Below are positions 27,996 through 37,830 of a stretch of DNA of 57,992 nucleotides, piece by piece. The position numbers were made by a program, and so were the translations under genes. This stretch comes from Shewanella sp. SG41-4 (GTDB lineage: Bacteria; Pseudomonadota; Gammaproteobacteria; Enterobacterales; Shewanellaceae): positions 1 to 57,992 of the forward strand of contig NZ_JACJFI010000005.1 in the NCBI RefSeq assembly GCF_014164505.1, given 5' to 3'. Numbering within the stretch: position 1 is the first letter of the stretch; every line of letters starts with the position of its first letter. The notes below the pieces were generated by a model, which worked only from the letters and a program-made list of their open reading frames with translations, made no database searches and was not told the DNA's origin.

Positions 27996-29039
27996 TTACC
28001 AAAATAAGAAGTTATGTTTACCGTGTTTTTTAATGCTGTACATGGCTTTATCGGCTTGCTCACAAACGTTAGTAAACTCATCTAATTCATCAAATAAGCT
28101 GATGCCAATACTGAGCCCTACTTTAATGCTTTCACCCTCCAATTCTATAGGATATTCATAGTGTGCCAGTAACGTTTTAGCCAAGGTTGTTAAACGTTCG
28201 ACATCATTACAATGAGCTAAAATGACAAACTCATCACCACCAAAACGTGCCACATGATGGCGTGTGGGCTTGGTTGTGTCTGTGGTGCTAAAGAGTTGAT
28301 CGCATATTTGAGCAATATCGTTGGCAATATGGATCAATAGAATATCGCCATACCGATGGCCTAAATGATCATTAATAATCTTAAAGCCGTCTAAATCGAT
28401 AAAACACAACGCGCCATGATGTGTGTCGTGACTGTTTTTTCTCTGTTCAAAGGCAGCAATGAGTGCATTTCGATTGAGTAAATTGGTTAATGGATCGCGA
28501 TGAGCGAGTTTGGCTAATTCTTGTTCGTAACGCTTTTCTTGGGTGACATCAATGTGAGTGCCCATAATTCGCAGCGGTTCACCGTTAATACCATACTCAA
28601 TAATACGTCCACGGTCAGACACCCATGCAACAGTGCCATCTTTATGTACCATACGATGCACTGCTTGATAAATTTCCGCGTTACCGGCTACATGACTTTC
28701 AAAGGCTTGTATTACCCAGTCTTTGTCTTCGGGGTGAAGATTGTTTTTCCAGCTGCTGATATGGGCGGGTAACTCTTCACGGGTAAAGCCAAGAAGATGA
28801 CCCCACTGTTGATTAAAAATAGTTAGGTTTCCGCTGGGAATATGTTGCTCCCATAAACATAAGCCAGTGCCATCGAGCGTAGCGTTCAGTTGCTCGTTTA
28901 CTCGTTTATTGAGCAGAGTAAGCCGATTGTTCTCGTACTCGAGTCGCTTTATTTTGTGCTTATGTTGCTCCAGCTCAAGCTGTAACTGAGCAATGATATC
29001 TTGCTGTGTCATGGATAGCTGATAATCCTTTGAGTCCAA
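27996..29039 (-). CDS. PAS-GGDEF diguanylate cyclase
   Basis: This protein of 347 residues has no membrane segment. Residues 10-50 form a Gln/Glu/Leu-rich coiled coil, 50-165 a PAS domain with PAC (HPEDKDW; RIMGTHIDVTQEK), and 175-347 a GGDEF domain. The active site is ARFGGDEF and the nucleotide site LTNLLNRN is present, so it should make cyclic di-GMP from GTP. The product-inhibition I-site (RxxD starting nine residues before the GG) is absent, with Pro-Thr-Arg-His in that place, so feedback inhibition may be lost. The PAS ligand is not evident. Confidence 0.9.
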   Translation of the reverse strand: MDSKDYQLSMTQQDIIAQLQLELEQHKHKIKRLEYENNRLTLLNKRVNEQLNATLDGTGLCLWEQHIPSGNLTIFNQQWGHLLGFTREELPAHISSWKNNLHPEDKDWVIQAFESHVAGNAEIYQAVHRMVHKDGTVAWVSDRGRIIEYGINGEPLRIMGTHIDVTQEKRYEQELAKLAHRDPLTNLLNRNALIAAFEQRKNSHDTHHGALCFIDLDGFKIINDHLGHRYGDILLIHIANDIAQICDQLFSTTDTTKPTRHHVARFGGDEFVILAHCNDVERLTTLAKTLLAHYEYPIELEGESIKVGLSIGISLFDELDEFTNVCEQADKAMYSIKKHGKHNFLFW

Positions 29040-29064
29040 TAGGCTCAGTTTAGCGGGTTATTAA

Positions 29065-29097
29065 AGAAAAAACACCAGCATTAGTTGCTGGTGTTTT
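29065..29097 (-). terminator. pntAB terminator
   Basis: AACACCAGCA and TGCTGGTGTT flank five bases. On the minus strand the stem is followed by a T-rich run, fitting termination of the pntAB transcript. Confidence 0.85.
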
Positions 29098-29115
29098 GTT
29101 CGTCACAAAGTTGAT

Positions 29116-30600
29116 TTATAAGGCTTTAAGGATTGCTTCTACACTGTCCTTAGCATCACCAAACAACATTTGGGTATTGTCTTTAAAGAACAATGGATTT
29201 TGTACACCGGCATAACCGGTGTTCATTGAACGTTTAAAGCCAATCACGTTTTGGGCTTTCCATACTTCTAATACTGGCATGCCAGCAATAGGGCTCGTTG
29301 GATCCTCCATCGCCGCCGGGTTAACCGTATCGTTAGCACCAATGACAAGCACTGTATCTGTACTGCTAAAGTCTTCGTTGATTTCGTCCATTTCTAACAC
29401 GATATCGTAAGGCACTTTAGCTTCGGCCAGTAGTACGTTCATGTGGCCAGGTAAGCGTCCTGCAACAGGGTGAATACCAAAGCGCACTTTAATGCCCATA
29501 TCACGTAGCTTTCTGGTAATTTCAGCCACCGGATATTGTGCTTGAGCCACCGCCATACCATAACCTGGAGTGATAATGACCGAGTCTGACGCTTTTAGCA
29601 TATCAGCGACATCTTCAGCGGTTGTTTCACGGTATTCACCCACTGTGTCATCGCCTGATGCTGCAATGGCATCATTACCAAAACCACCGGCAATAACAGA
29701 AATGAACGAGCGGTTCATTGCTTTACACATAATGTAAGACAGAATCGCACCCGATGAGCCCACAAGCGCACCGACAACAATCAGTAAGTCATTAGATAAC
29801 ATGAAACCTGCTGCTGCTGCTGCCCAACCCGAATATGAGTTCAGCATGGATACCACAACCGGCATATCAGCGCCGCCAATTGAAGCCACTAAATGCCAAC
29901 CAAACGCGAACGCGATAAGGGTCATCAAGATGATTGGCGTCACTGCACCACCAGCCTGAACGAATATCACCATGAGAATAAACGACACCACAACGGCCAA
30001 TAAATTTAATTTATGACGATGAGGTAGCATTAATGCTTTTGATGAAACCAAACCACGTAACTTAGCAAAGGCCACAATCGAACCTGTGAAGGTGACTGCA
30101 CCAATAAAGATGCCTAAAAATACTTCCACTAAGTGAATGTTAAGCATGGCACCGGTTAGGTGTTCGGTTTGTTGGGCTTTGCTTGCTTCGGCAAACGCAG
30201 CTCTGGCGGTTTCTAGTGTAGTGTTGAGGTCTTGCCCTAATACCACAACAATTTCAGACACTTCGTGTGGTTGGATATCAATAAAGCTATTAAAGCCCAC
30301 TAATACCGCTGCTAGACCCACAAAACTGTGCAAAATTGCGACGAGCTCTGGCATTTCTGTCATTTCGACTTTTAATGCTAAGCGAATACCAATTGATCCA
30401 CCAATGACCATGGCGAGAATAATCCATTCTACGCCGCTTGTGGCAGGGTTGAGTATGGTTGCAATAAGCGCAATCGCCATACCAATAATGCCAAATAAAT
30501 TACCATTTTTAGCGGTTTCTTGTTTTGATAACCCAGCTAAACTGAGAATAAAAAACACCGCGGCAATGATATAAGATGCTGTAACCAGTCCTTGAGACAC
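29116..30600 (-). CDS. pntB: NAD(P) transhydrogenase subunit beta
   Basis: This protein of 494 residues has about nine membrane helices in its N-terminal half and the NADP(H)-binding domain III at the C-terminus ([40 protein letters not shown]). With PntA it couples hydride transfer from NADH to NADP+ to inward proton movement across the inner membrane, supplying NADPH. It lies 11 bases after pntA. The NADPH it supplies could support the neighbouring CysJI sulfite reductase, though this is only a metabolic link. Confidence 0.95.
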   Translation of the reverse strand: MSQGLVTASYIIAAVFFILSLAGLSKQETAKNGNLFGIIGMAIALIATILNPATSGVEWIILAMVIGGSIGIRLALKVEMTEMPELVAILHSFVGLAAVLVGFNSFIDIQPHEVSEIVVVLGQDLNTTLETARAAFAEASKAQQTEHLTGAMLNIHLVEVFLGIFIGAVTFTGSIVAFAKLRGLVSSKALMLPHRHKLNLLAVVVSFILMVIFVQAGGAVTPIILMTLIAFAFGWHLVASIGGADMPVVVSMLNSYSGWAAAAAGFMLSNDLLIVVGALVGSSGAILSYIMCKAMNRSFISVIAGGFGNDAIAASGDDTVGEYRETTAEDVADMLKASDSVIITPGYGMAVAQAQYPVAEITRKLRDMGIKVRFGIHPVAGRLPGHMNVLLAEAKVPYDIVLEMDEINEDFSSTDTVLVIGANDTVNPAAMEDPTSPIAGMPVLEVWKAQNVIGFKRSMNTGYAGVQNPLFFKDNTQMLFGDAKDSVEAILKAL

Positions 30601-30611
30601 GATATGACTCC

Positions 30612-32141
30612 TTAATCTTTACGGAACATCTTCAGCATGCGCTGAGTGACGGTAAATCCGCCAAAGATGTTGATACTGGCAATAAGCACCGCAACAAACG
30701 CAAGCGCCGTGACTAATGCTGAACCCTGGCCTATTTGCAATAACGCCCCGACCACAATAATGCCTGAAATAGCATTAGTGACCGACATTAACGGCGTATG
30801 CAATGAGTGCGACACATTCCACACCACGTAATAACCCACCACACACGATAGGATAAACACGGTGAAATGCGATAAGAACTCAGCGGGCGCAACAGAAGCG
30901 ACTGCAGCAAAACCAGCAAGCCCTAACACACCTAAAATGTATTTAAGTTTTGACGGTGCTTTGTCAACTTTGGCCGCTTTAGGCTCGATACTCGCTGCTG
31001 GTTTTTGCGGTGCCGCAGACACTGAAATGGCTGGAGGTGGGAAAGTTATTTCGCCGCCACGAGTCACGGTCATGTTGCGCATCACTACATCGTCAAAATC
31101 GAGCACAGCATTACCGTCTTTGGCTTTACACATTAACTTCATCAAGTTGACTAGGTTAGTGCCATAAAGTTGTGACGATTGCGCCGGTAAACGACCGGGT
31201 AAGTCGGTATAACCCAGCACCTTTACGCCGTTTTCAGTAATAAAACGTTCACCAGTGACGGTGTATTCACAGTTACCACCTGTTGCTGCCGCTAAATCGA
31301 CAATCACTGAGCCAGGTTTCATGGTATCAACCATGTCTTTGGTGATCAGCTTTGGCGCAGGGCGACCAGGAATTAATGCGGTGGTAATGATGATATCGAC
31401 GTCTTTGGCTTGTTCAGCAAAGAGCGCCATTTCAGCGGCAATAAACTCTTCTGACATGGTTTTAGCGTAGCCGTCAGACGAGCCGCCTTCAGTGTTTTCA
31501 AATTCAAGCTTTAAGAAGCTACCGCCCATTGACTCAATTTGCTCAGCCACTTCAAGGCGAGTATCAAATGCGCGCACTATGGCCCCTAGCGAGCCCGCGG
31601 TGCCAATAGCGGCAAGCCCGGCTACACCAGCGCCAATAACCAACACTTTAGCTGGTGGCACTTTACCTGCGGCGGTAATTTGCCCAGTAAAGAAACGACC
31701 AAATTCGTGGGCGGCTTCGATCACCGCGCGATAACCACCAATGTTGGCCATCGATGATAAGGCATCGAGTGATTGGGCGCGTGAGATGCGTGGCACCATG
31801 TCCATCGCCATCACAGTAATATTGTGACTTGACAGTTTTTCAACAAGTTCAGGATTTTGGGCTGGCCAAATAAAACTCACCAACGTCGTACCTGGTTTCA
31901 TTTTGGCGATTTCGTCATCGGACGGTGCATTCACTTTAAAAATAAAGTCAGCGTCGTACACATTGTCGACCACATCTGCCCCAGCGGCTTCAAATGCAGC
32001 ATTATCAAAGCTCGACTTCACACCTGCCTGTGCTTCAATTGCCACACTAAAGCCGAGTTTTATTAGTTGTACCACAGTGGCTGGAGTCGCGGCGACTCGA
32101 GTTTCACCTTTGATACTTTCTCTCGGTATTCCAATCTGCAT
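30612..32141 (-). CDS. pntA: NAD(P) transhydrogenase subunit alpha
   Basis: This protein of 509 residues, the length of E. coli PntA, starts with [20 protein letters not shown], the N-terminal pattern shared with alanine dehydrogenase. The NAD(H)-binding domain I carries [18 protein letters not shown] and the family block [12 protein letters not shown]. Four membrane helices fill the C-terminal 110 residues. AGGAAAC precedes the ATG. First gene of pntAB and divergent from cysJ across 466 bases. Confidence 0.95.
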   Translation of the reverse strand: MQIGIPRESIKGETRVAATPATVVQLIKLGFSVAIEAQAGVKSSFDNAAFEAAGADVVDNVYDADFIFKVNAPSDDEIAKMKPGTTLVSFIWPAQNPELVEKLSSHNITVMAMDMVPRISRAQSLDALSSMANIGGYRAVIEAAHEFGRFFTGQITAAGKVPPAKVLVIGAGVAGLAAIGTAGSLGAIVRAFDTRLEVAEQIESMGGSFLKLEFENTEGGSSDGYAKTMSEEFIAAEMALFAEQAKDVDIIITTALIPGRPAPKLITKDMVDTMKPGSVIVDLAAATGGNCEYTVTGERFITENGVKVLGYTDLPGRLPAQSSQLYGTNLVNLMKLMCKAKDGNAVLDFDDVVMRNMTVTRGGEITFPPPAISVSAAPQKPAASIEPKAAKVDKAPSKLKYILGVLGLAGFAAVASVAPAEFLSHFTVFILSCVVGYYVVWNVSHSLHTPLMSVTNAISGIIVVGALLQIGQGSALVTALAFVAVLIASINIFGGFTVTQRMLKMFRKD

Positions 32142-32607
32142 GACTGTTTCCTGATGGTTAATAAAAAGACCGTCTATTGTTGTTCCCCATCAATAGACCA
32201 TTCCGTTTGAGTATTTCTGCCTCACATGCTGCACTTTGAAGATAGAAAAAGAGCAGCATATGACCATTGAAGTCGGGTAAACTATTTAACCAATGGCATT
32301 ACGTTGACACAGTTACATTGTATTTGCATGTCGTTTTACTCAGAGAACAATCAACCTGATAATTATTCATCAGTTAATTGGCGCTCCTAGCTTGCGACAT
32401 GAGGCGTGTTCGGTACAAGTGCCTTTAGGTTAATTAAAGGGTTTTAAATTAAGGTAATTTAAAAACTTTTAACTGCGCCACACTTTTGTAGCTTAAAAAA
32501 ACATCTTTGCATATTCCTAAATGGAATAAAAAATCATCTTTTATTCTTTTTTGGTTTTTGTCCTTAGGAGTAAGCTAGTTCACATTACACTGTTATAAGG
32601 CCGTCTT
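32142..32607. other. Divergent promoter region pntA / cysJ
   Basis: A non-coding spacer of 466 bases. Its cysJ-proximal end is AT-rich and contains the dyads at 32512-32546. No small open frame looks real. Confidence 0.5.
32512..32546 (+). promoter_or_regulatory. Overlapping dyads, candidate CysB site for cysJIH
   Basis: TATTCC and GGAATA flank five bases (32512-32528), and GAATAAAA and TTTTATTC, perfect complements, flank seven bases (32524-32546). The dyads overlap by five bases. They lie 60-95 bases before the cysJ ATG. The core ATGGAATA is also found before cobA (40764). LysR-type regulators such as CysB bind such AT-rich dyads; assignment to CysB is inference. Confidence 0.45.
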
Positions 32608-34398
32608 ATGTTGTTAAAAGAACTTTCAGCTTTAGCATCACCATTGTCTCAAGGACAAGTCGATAAGCTAAAGCAACTCACATCTGAATTATCTTCAGTT
32701 CAACTTGCATGGGTCAGTGGTTATCTCGCTGCGAGTGCTAACCAAGGTCAAGGCGGTGTCGAGACGACAGCAGAGACAAGTGCCGCACCAACAGTTACGA
32801 TTTTATACGGTAGCCAAACGGGCAATGGCCGTGGCGTAGCTAAAGAGCTAGCGGCTAAAGCGCAGGCGCAAGGTTACGCGGTTAATTTAGCTTCTATGGG
32901 CGAATACAATGTCCGTCAACTAAAACAAGAAACCATTTTGTTATTGGTTGTTAGTACTCATGGTGAAGGCGAAGCGCCTGACGATGCGATTGAACTACAC
33001 AAGTTTTTATCCTCAAAGCGCGCACCTAAATTAGATAAGCTTCATTATTCTGTGTTAGCGCTAGGTGATTCAAGTTATGAGTTTTTCTGCCAAACCGGTA
33101 AAGACTTTGATGCGCGTTTAAGTGCACTAGGGGCAACATCTTTATTGCCGTTGGTAGAATGTGATGTTGATTATGAAGATATTTCACAACAATGGCAGGA
33201 CAGCGTTGTAGAAGCTGTTAAGCCGTATATTCAAGCATCAAGTGCAAGTGTGGTCTCTATTGGTACTGCATCGATTGCTGGTGAAAGTGAATATACTAAG
33301 CAAAACCCCTATACAGCAGAAGTACTCGTCAGCCAAAAAATTACCGGTCGAGATTCTGATCGTGATGTCCGCCATGTTGAAATTGATTTAGGCGAGTCAG
33401 GATTAACTTATCAAGTCGGTGATGCGTTAGGTGTATGGTTTAGTAATAACGAAGTGCTTGTCGATGAAGTTATCGCCGCGCTCGGTTTAGCTGCAGACGA
33501 CAATGTTACCGTATCGAAACAGTCATTATCATTAAAGGCTGCGTTAACTGACAAGAAAGAATTAACTCAGTTATACCCAGGCCTAGTTAAAACATGGGCT
33601 GAGTTGAGTGGTAATGCTGAACTAGCTGTGATTAGTGAAGACAAAGAACAAACCAGACAGTTTATTCTTAAGCATCAGTTAGCCGATTTAGTTGCAATAT
33701 ATCCTGCCAAGGTTAGCGCCGTGCAGTTAGTTGATATGTTACGTCCATTAACTCCACGCTTATATTCAATAGCCTCTAGCCAGGCCGAAGTTGAAGCCGA
33801 AGTACACTTAACAGTGGCATTGGTTGAAGATGAGCGTCAAGGCCAAGCTCGTTTTGGTGGTGCATCGCATTTCTTAGCCTCAGCTGAAGAAGGCCAGCAG
33901 GTTAATGTATATGTTGAGCCTAATAACCATTTCCGCTTACCAGAAAACCCAGAAACACCGGTAATTATGGTGGGTCCTGGTACTGGTGTTGCGCCATTCC
34001 GCGCCTTTATGCAGCAACGTGCCGTTGACGGTGTGTCGGGTGACAGCTGGTTATTCTTTGGTAACCCACATTTTGAACAAGATTTCTTATACCAAGTTGA
34101 GTGGCAGCAGTATCTTAAAAATGGCGATTTATCGCGTTTAGATGTGGCTTTCTCGCGTGATCAAGCTCATAAAGTGTATGTTCAGCATCGCATTGCCGAA
34201 CAAGCAGAAGCGTTGTGGCAGTGGCTACAAAATGGCGCGCATGTGTATATCTGTGGTGATGCAGAACGCATGGCAAAAGATGTACACCAAGCATTAGTGA
34301 ATATAGCGGTTGAACAAGGTGGCTTAAGCGCTGATGACGCAGAAGCTTACTTTGAAACACTTCGTAGCGAAAAACGCTACCAAAAAGACGTGTACTAA
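32608..34398 (+). CDS. cysJ: Sulfite reductase flavoprotein subunit
   Basis: This protein of 596 residues has a flavodoxin-like FMN domain (residues 60-205: YGSQTGNGRGVA; STHGEGEAPDDA; ALGDSSYEFFCQTG), then an FAD connecting domain (RLYSIASS) and a C-terminal NADPH domain (GPGTGVAPFRAFMQQR; YICGDAERMAKDV; ending KRYQKDVY). It passes electrons from NADPH through FAD and FMN to CysI for six-electron reduction of sulfite to sulfide. First gene of cysJIH; 78 bases separate it from cysI. Confidence 0.96.
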   Translation: MLLKELSALASPLSQGQVDKLKQLTSELSSVQLAWVSGYLAASANQGQGGVETTAETSAAPTVTILYGSQTGNGRGVAKELAAKAQAQGYAVNLASMGEYNVRQLKQETILLLVVSTHGEGEAPDDAIELHKFLSSKRAPKLDKLHYSVLALGDSSYEFFCQTGKDFDARLSALGATSLLPLVECDVDYEDISQQWQDSVVEAVKPYIQASSASVVSIGTASIAGESEYTKQNPYTAEVLVSQKITGRDSDRDVRHVEIDLGESGLTYQVGDALGVWFSNNEVLVDEVIAALGLAADDNVTVSKQSLSLKAALTDKKELTQLYPGLVKTWAELSGNAELAVISEDKEQTRQFILKHQLADLVAIYPAKVSAVQLVDMLRPLTPRLYSIASSQAEVEAEVHLTVALVEDERQGQARFGGASHFLASAEEGQQVNVYVEPNNHFRLPENPETPVIMVGPGTGVAPFRAFMQQRAVDGVSGDSWLFFGNPHFEQDFLYQVEWQQYLKNGDLSRLDVAFSRDQAHKVYVQHRIAEQAEALWQWLQNGAHVYICGDAERMAKDVHQALVNIAVEQGGLSADDAEAYFETLRSEKRYQKDVY

Positions 34399-34476
34399 AT
34401 TCGACCTCGGTTGCTAGTCAAATCTAGCAACCCAATCGCACTAATGAATTGAACAGAATTAAGAGAGGCCCAGGCC

Positions 34477-36168
34477 ATGAGTGAGCAAAAGTTAGCGTTA
34501 AACGAATACTTAAAAATCGACAGTGATTATTTACGCGGCGACATCCAGGAAGGTTTAGATACCCAAGTGACAGGATCGTTTAGTGATGGCGATCAACAGT
34601 TGATCAAATTCCACGGTTTTTATCAGCAAGACGATCGCGATTTACGTAACGAGCGTAAAGAGCAAAAGTTAGAGCCATTGCATAGCTTTATGCTACGTGC
34701 CCGTGTACCTGGTGGTATTTGTACTCCAGCGCAGTGGTTAGAAGTGGATAAAATTTCATCTACGCTAACCACCTCAAACAGCATTCGTTTAACCACGCGT
34801 CAAACGTTTCAGTACCACGGCATTCCTAAGCGTAATCTAAAAACCTTGATCCAAGGTCTTGATCGCGCCGCACTCGATTCTATTGCCGCTTGTGGTGACG
34901 TAAACCGTAACGTGATGTGTAACCCAAACCCGGTTGAATCTAAGTTACATGCTCAGGCGTATTCGGTTGCCAAGCATTTATCTGATCATCTATTACCACA
35001 CACTCGCGCTTACGCTGAGATTTGGTTAGATGAAGAAAAGCTATTAGGCACCGAAACGGTTGAACCGGTTTACGGTAAAACCTATTTGCCACGTAAATTT
35101 AAAATGGCGGTTGCAGTTCCACCACATAATGATGTCGACGTATACACCAACGACCTTGGTTTTATTGCGGTAGCAGAAGCCGGCGAGTTAATTGGCTTTA
35201 ACTTGGTTGCGGGTGGCGGCATGGGGTCTACCCACGGTGAAGTAGAAACCTTCCCACGTTTAGCTGACGACTTTGGGTTTATTAAAACTGACGACGTTAC
35301 CAAGTTTGCAGAAGCGGTAATGACCGTTCAACGTGACTGGGGTAACCGTGTTGTACGTAAACGTGCGCGTTTAAAGTACACCATTGTTGACCATGGTTAT
35401 GATGCATTTAAAGCAGAAGTAGAGAAACGTGCCGGGGTTAAATTTGAGCCCAAACGTGATGTGATTATTGGCGATCGCGGCGACCGTTATGGTTGGGTTG
35501 AAGGTATCGACAATAAGTTTCATTTAACGCTGTTTATTGAAAGTGGCCGTATTAAAGACATGCCAGGTCAAACCTTGCAAACCGGTCTACGTGAAATAGC
35601 CAAAATCCATAAAGGCGATTTCCGCATGACATCTAATCAGAACATGATTATTGCCGGTGTCGCTGCACAAGATAAAGCTGAAATTGAAGGGTTAGCGCGT
35701 AAACATGGTTTATTAGGCCAAGTGCTAAGTGGTACTCGCGGGCATTCAATTGCCTGTGTGGCATTGCCAACTTGCCCATTAGCGATGGCAGAAGCTGAAC
35801 GTTACTTCCCTGAGTTTATTGATCACATTGATGCTCTACAGGCTAAGCATGGTATTAGCGAGCAATCAATTGTGGTGCGTATGACCGGTTGTCCAAACGG
35901 TTGTGCCCGTCCATTTGCGGCTGAAATTGGTTTAGTGGGTAAAGCTCCTGGGCGTTACAATTTGTATTTAGGCGCCAGCTTTGAAGGCACGCGTTTAAAT
36001 AAAATGCATAAAGAAAACATTCAAGAAGCTGAAATTTTAGCTGAATTGGATACCTTGTTTGGCCGCTACGCCACAGAGCGCGATGCGGGCGAAACCTTTG
36101 GTAACTTCACTGTGCGCATTGGCGTAGTGAAGGCGGTTAATGACGCCGCTAAGGATTTTCATGCCTAA
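34477..36168 (+). CDS. cysI: Sulfite reductase hemoprotein subunit
   Basis: This protein of 563 residues is the siroheme and 4Fe-4S subunit. The cluster ligands are seen as [14 protein letters not shown], preceded by Cys six residues earlier, and [10 protein letters not shown] (C-x5-C and C-x3-C). Substrate-binding Arg and Lys motifs such as [11 protein letters not shown] are present. It receives electrons from CysJ. The siroheme requirement is met partly by cobA in the next cys cluster. Its stop overlaps the cysH start by eight bases. Confidence 0.96.
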   Translation: MSEQKLALNEYLKIDSDYLRGDIQEGLDTQVTGSFSDGDQQLIKFHGFYQQDDRDLRNERKEQKLEPLHSFMLRARVPGGICTPAQWLEVDKISSTLTTSNSIRLTTRQTFQYHGIPKRNLKTLIQGLDRAALDSIAACGDVNRNVMCNPNPVESKLHAQAYSVAKHLSDHLLPHTRAYAEIWLDEEKLLGTETVEPVYGKTYLPRKFKMAVAVPPHNDVDVYTNDLGFIAVAEAGELIGFNLVAGGGMGSTHGEVETFPRLADDFGFIKTDDVTKFAEAVMTVQRDWGNRVVRKRARLKYTIVDHGYDAFKAEVEKRAGVKFEPKRDVIIGDRGDRYGWVEGIDNKFHLTLFIESGRIKDMPGQTLQTGLREIAKIHKGDFRMTSNQNMIIAGVAAQDKAEIEGLARKHGLLGQVLSGTRGHSIACVALPTCPLAMAEAERYFPEFIDHIDALQAKHGISEQSIVVRMTGCPNGCARPFAAEIGLVGKAPGRYNLYLGASFEGTRLNKMHKENIQEAEILAELDTLFGRYATERDAGETFGNFTVRIGVVKAVNDAAKDFHA

Positions 36169-36952
36169 TGAAGTGGTAACGACTGCGCCTACTGGCGCGG
36201 CCGTCGATCATTCTGTGACTCCGGCTCAACTGCAGGCGTTATTATTAGCGCCTAAAGCAGAGCAAACAGCTGCGCTTGAAAACATTAACCTGTTTTTAGC
36301 AGGTTTAACGGCGCAACAACGAGTGGCTTGGGGCTTAGCGTATTTACCGGGCGATCATGCGTTATCGTCTAGCTTTGGTATTCAAGGCGCGGTGATGTTG
36401 CACATGGTGACTCAAGCGCAAAGTGATATTCCGGTGATTTTAACCGACACTGGCTATTTGTTTGCTGAGACTTATCAATTTATTGATCAGTTAACTGAGC
36501 GCTTAAACCTCAATCTTAAAGTGTACCAAGCGGGTCAAACCCAAGCGTGGCAAGAAGCCCGTTTTGGTAAGCTGTGGGAGCAGGGGATTGACGGCTTAGA
36601 AAAGTATAACCGCATCAATAAAGTTGAGCCTATGCAACGTGCATTAGCTGAATTAAATGTCGGTACCTGGTTCGCAGGCTTGCGTCGTAGCCAGTCTAGC
36701 ACCCGTGAAGCATTGCCGATTTTAGCCATTAGTGGCAAACGTTTTAAGTTGTTACCCATCATTGAGTGGAGCAACAAAGACGTCCATATGTACTTAACTG
36801 AACATGACTTGCCATATCACCCATTATGGGAACAAGGCTATGTGTCGGTAGGCGATACTCACTCAAGTAAACCTCTTGAGTTAGGTATGTCCGAAGAAGA
36901 AACCCGTTTTAATGGCTTACAACGAGAATGTGGTCTGCACTTCGATATCTAG
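36161..36952 (+). CDS. cysH: Phosphoadenosine phosphosulfate reductase
   Basis: The start is ATG 36161, inside the end of cysI, with AAGGA upstream; the in-frame start at 36140 is less likely. The 263-residue protein has the PAPS-binding loop [11 protein letters not shown] and the C-terminal catalytic motif ECGLHFDI, with the single active Cys attacking PAPS. The extra Cys pairs of the APS-specific iron-sulfur enzymes are absent, so it uses PAPS, consistent with cysC nearby. The reaction yields sulfite for CysJI, using thioredoxin. Confidence 0.95.
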   Translation: MPNEVVTTAPTGAAVDHSVTPAQLQALLLAPKAEQTAALENINLFLAGLTAQQRVAWGLAYLPGDHALSSSFGIQGAVMLHMVTQAQSDIPVILTDTGYLFAETYQFIDQLTERLNLNLKVYQAGQTQAWQEARFGKLWEQGIDGLEKYNRINKVEPMQRALAELNVGTWFAGLRRSQSSTREALPILAISGKRFKLLPIIEWSNKDVHMYLTEHDLPYHPLWEQGYVSVGDTHSSKPLELGMSEEETRFNGLQRECGLHFDI

Positions 36953-36984
36953 TTGTGAAGTGGTGTTATAGAACGTACTCCATT

Positions 36985-37006
36985 CATCCGCGATTTATTG
37001 CGGATG
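36985..37006 (+). terminator. Possible cysJIH terminator
   Basis: CATCCGC and GCGGATG flank eight bases about 33 bases after the cysH stop. The following T-run is poor, so this may be a weak or factor-dependent terminator. Confidence 0.4.
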
Positions 37007-37348
37007 AGTGCATTTTAAGGTTTTATTTATTTACCGTATCACCCTCTATTTTGTCTTAAATTCGACGTTATTCTTTTTAATTAATTTGTTTTATTGCTGT
37101 CATTCATAAGTTTGAATTATGAGATAAACTGCTTTTATCTCATCGGTTTGTAATATCATGCTGCCAAATTATTACCAAGCCTGTTTGGTAACATGTTGTC
37201 AGACATTGCAACGTTATAATTAAAAAGGGCAGGTTGAGATTGGTTTGTTCTCCTAAATAATTAGCTGTGCATTGAATTGATCTGCTGATTTTATGTGTAA
37301 TAGAAAATAATAAAATTTTATTTAAATTTTTATGCATCAGTGCCGATA

Positions 37349-37496
37349 TTAGTCTAGATTTAAATTTGCCGTAGACGGTTTTTGTTGACGTTTTGAGATT
37401 GTTTTTGCAATCCACGTACCTTCAAAAGCTTCGCTCGTATCCTCGAGCACATTGATTGACTTGTTAGCGTATAAGCAATCTGTTCGGTTGTTCCCG
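37349..37496 (-). pseudogene. Protein-like open-frame remnant
   Basis: On the minus strand a frame from about 37496 to the TAA at 37349-37351 reads as a plausible polar protein tail (including CLYANKSINVLEDTSEAF and GTWIAKTISKRQQKP). It has no ATG and is preceded by a stop inside the hairpin at 37491-37524. It may be the end of a decayed gene. I do not recognise the family, and chance is possible. Confidence 0.25.
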
Positions 37497-37524
37497 ATAA
37501 CTCAGTAGTTCGAGTTATCGGGAA
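37491..37524. repeat. 13-base perfect hairpin
   Basis: TTCCCGATAACTC and GAGTTATCGGGAA flank an eight-base loop. There is no T-tract on either side. It could be an RNA structure, an operator or a leftover of a mobile element end. Confidence 0.85.
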
Positions 37525-37830
37525 TCAAATGGTTGATTTATTTTCTGCTTAATCCTTTTTGCTTCTCATCGCTACGCTGATCAAATTCCCTCTCTAAGCT
37601 CGTTGGATAATAAGCTGTCTTTTTGATGTTATTGGTTTTTTATTGGTGCCGTTTTCTGCATAAATATCACCCCAAAAGGCAACATCTAATGCGTTGATTA
37701 ACATTTAATGCTAAATTAATCCGCAGTTTATCGGTGAAATCGATAATGCTTATCCCAAAAAGATAATAAATGTTTAAACGCTAACTCATTTCAAGGAAGA
37801 GTTAACAATAATATAAATTGGAGTTTATAG

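Larger units (their letters stand above)
36953..37830. other. Long intergenic region after cysH
   Basis: Almost 880 bases without a confident gene. It holds the weak terminator at 36985, an AT-rich middle, the protein-like fragment at 37349-37496 and the hairpin at 37491-37524. A 91-codon minus-strand open frame at 37140-37415 has no binding site or family pattern and I take it as chance. The last part holds the promoter of the 37831 gene. Confidence 0.45.

Noticed and set aside
30137-32154. Several long open frames antisense to pntAB
   Set aside because: They are shadows of the codon pattern of the strongly supported pntA and pntB genes.
37140-37415. 91-codon minus-strand open frame after cysH
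   Set aside because: No ribosome binding site, no family pattern, AT-rich composition that gives long frames by chance, and it overlaps a more protein-like frame.
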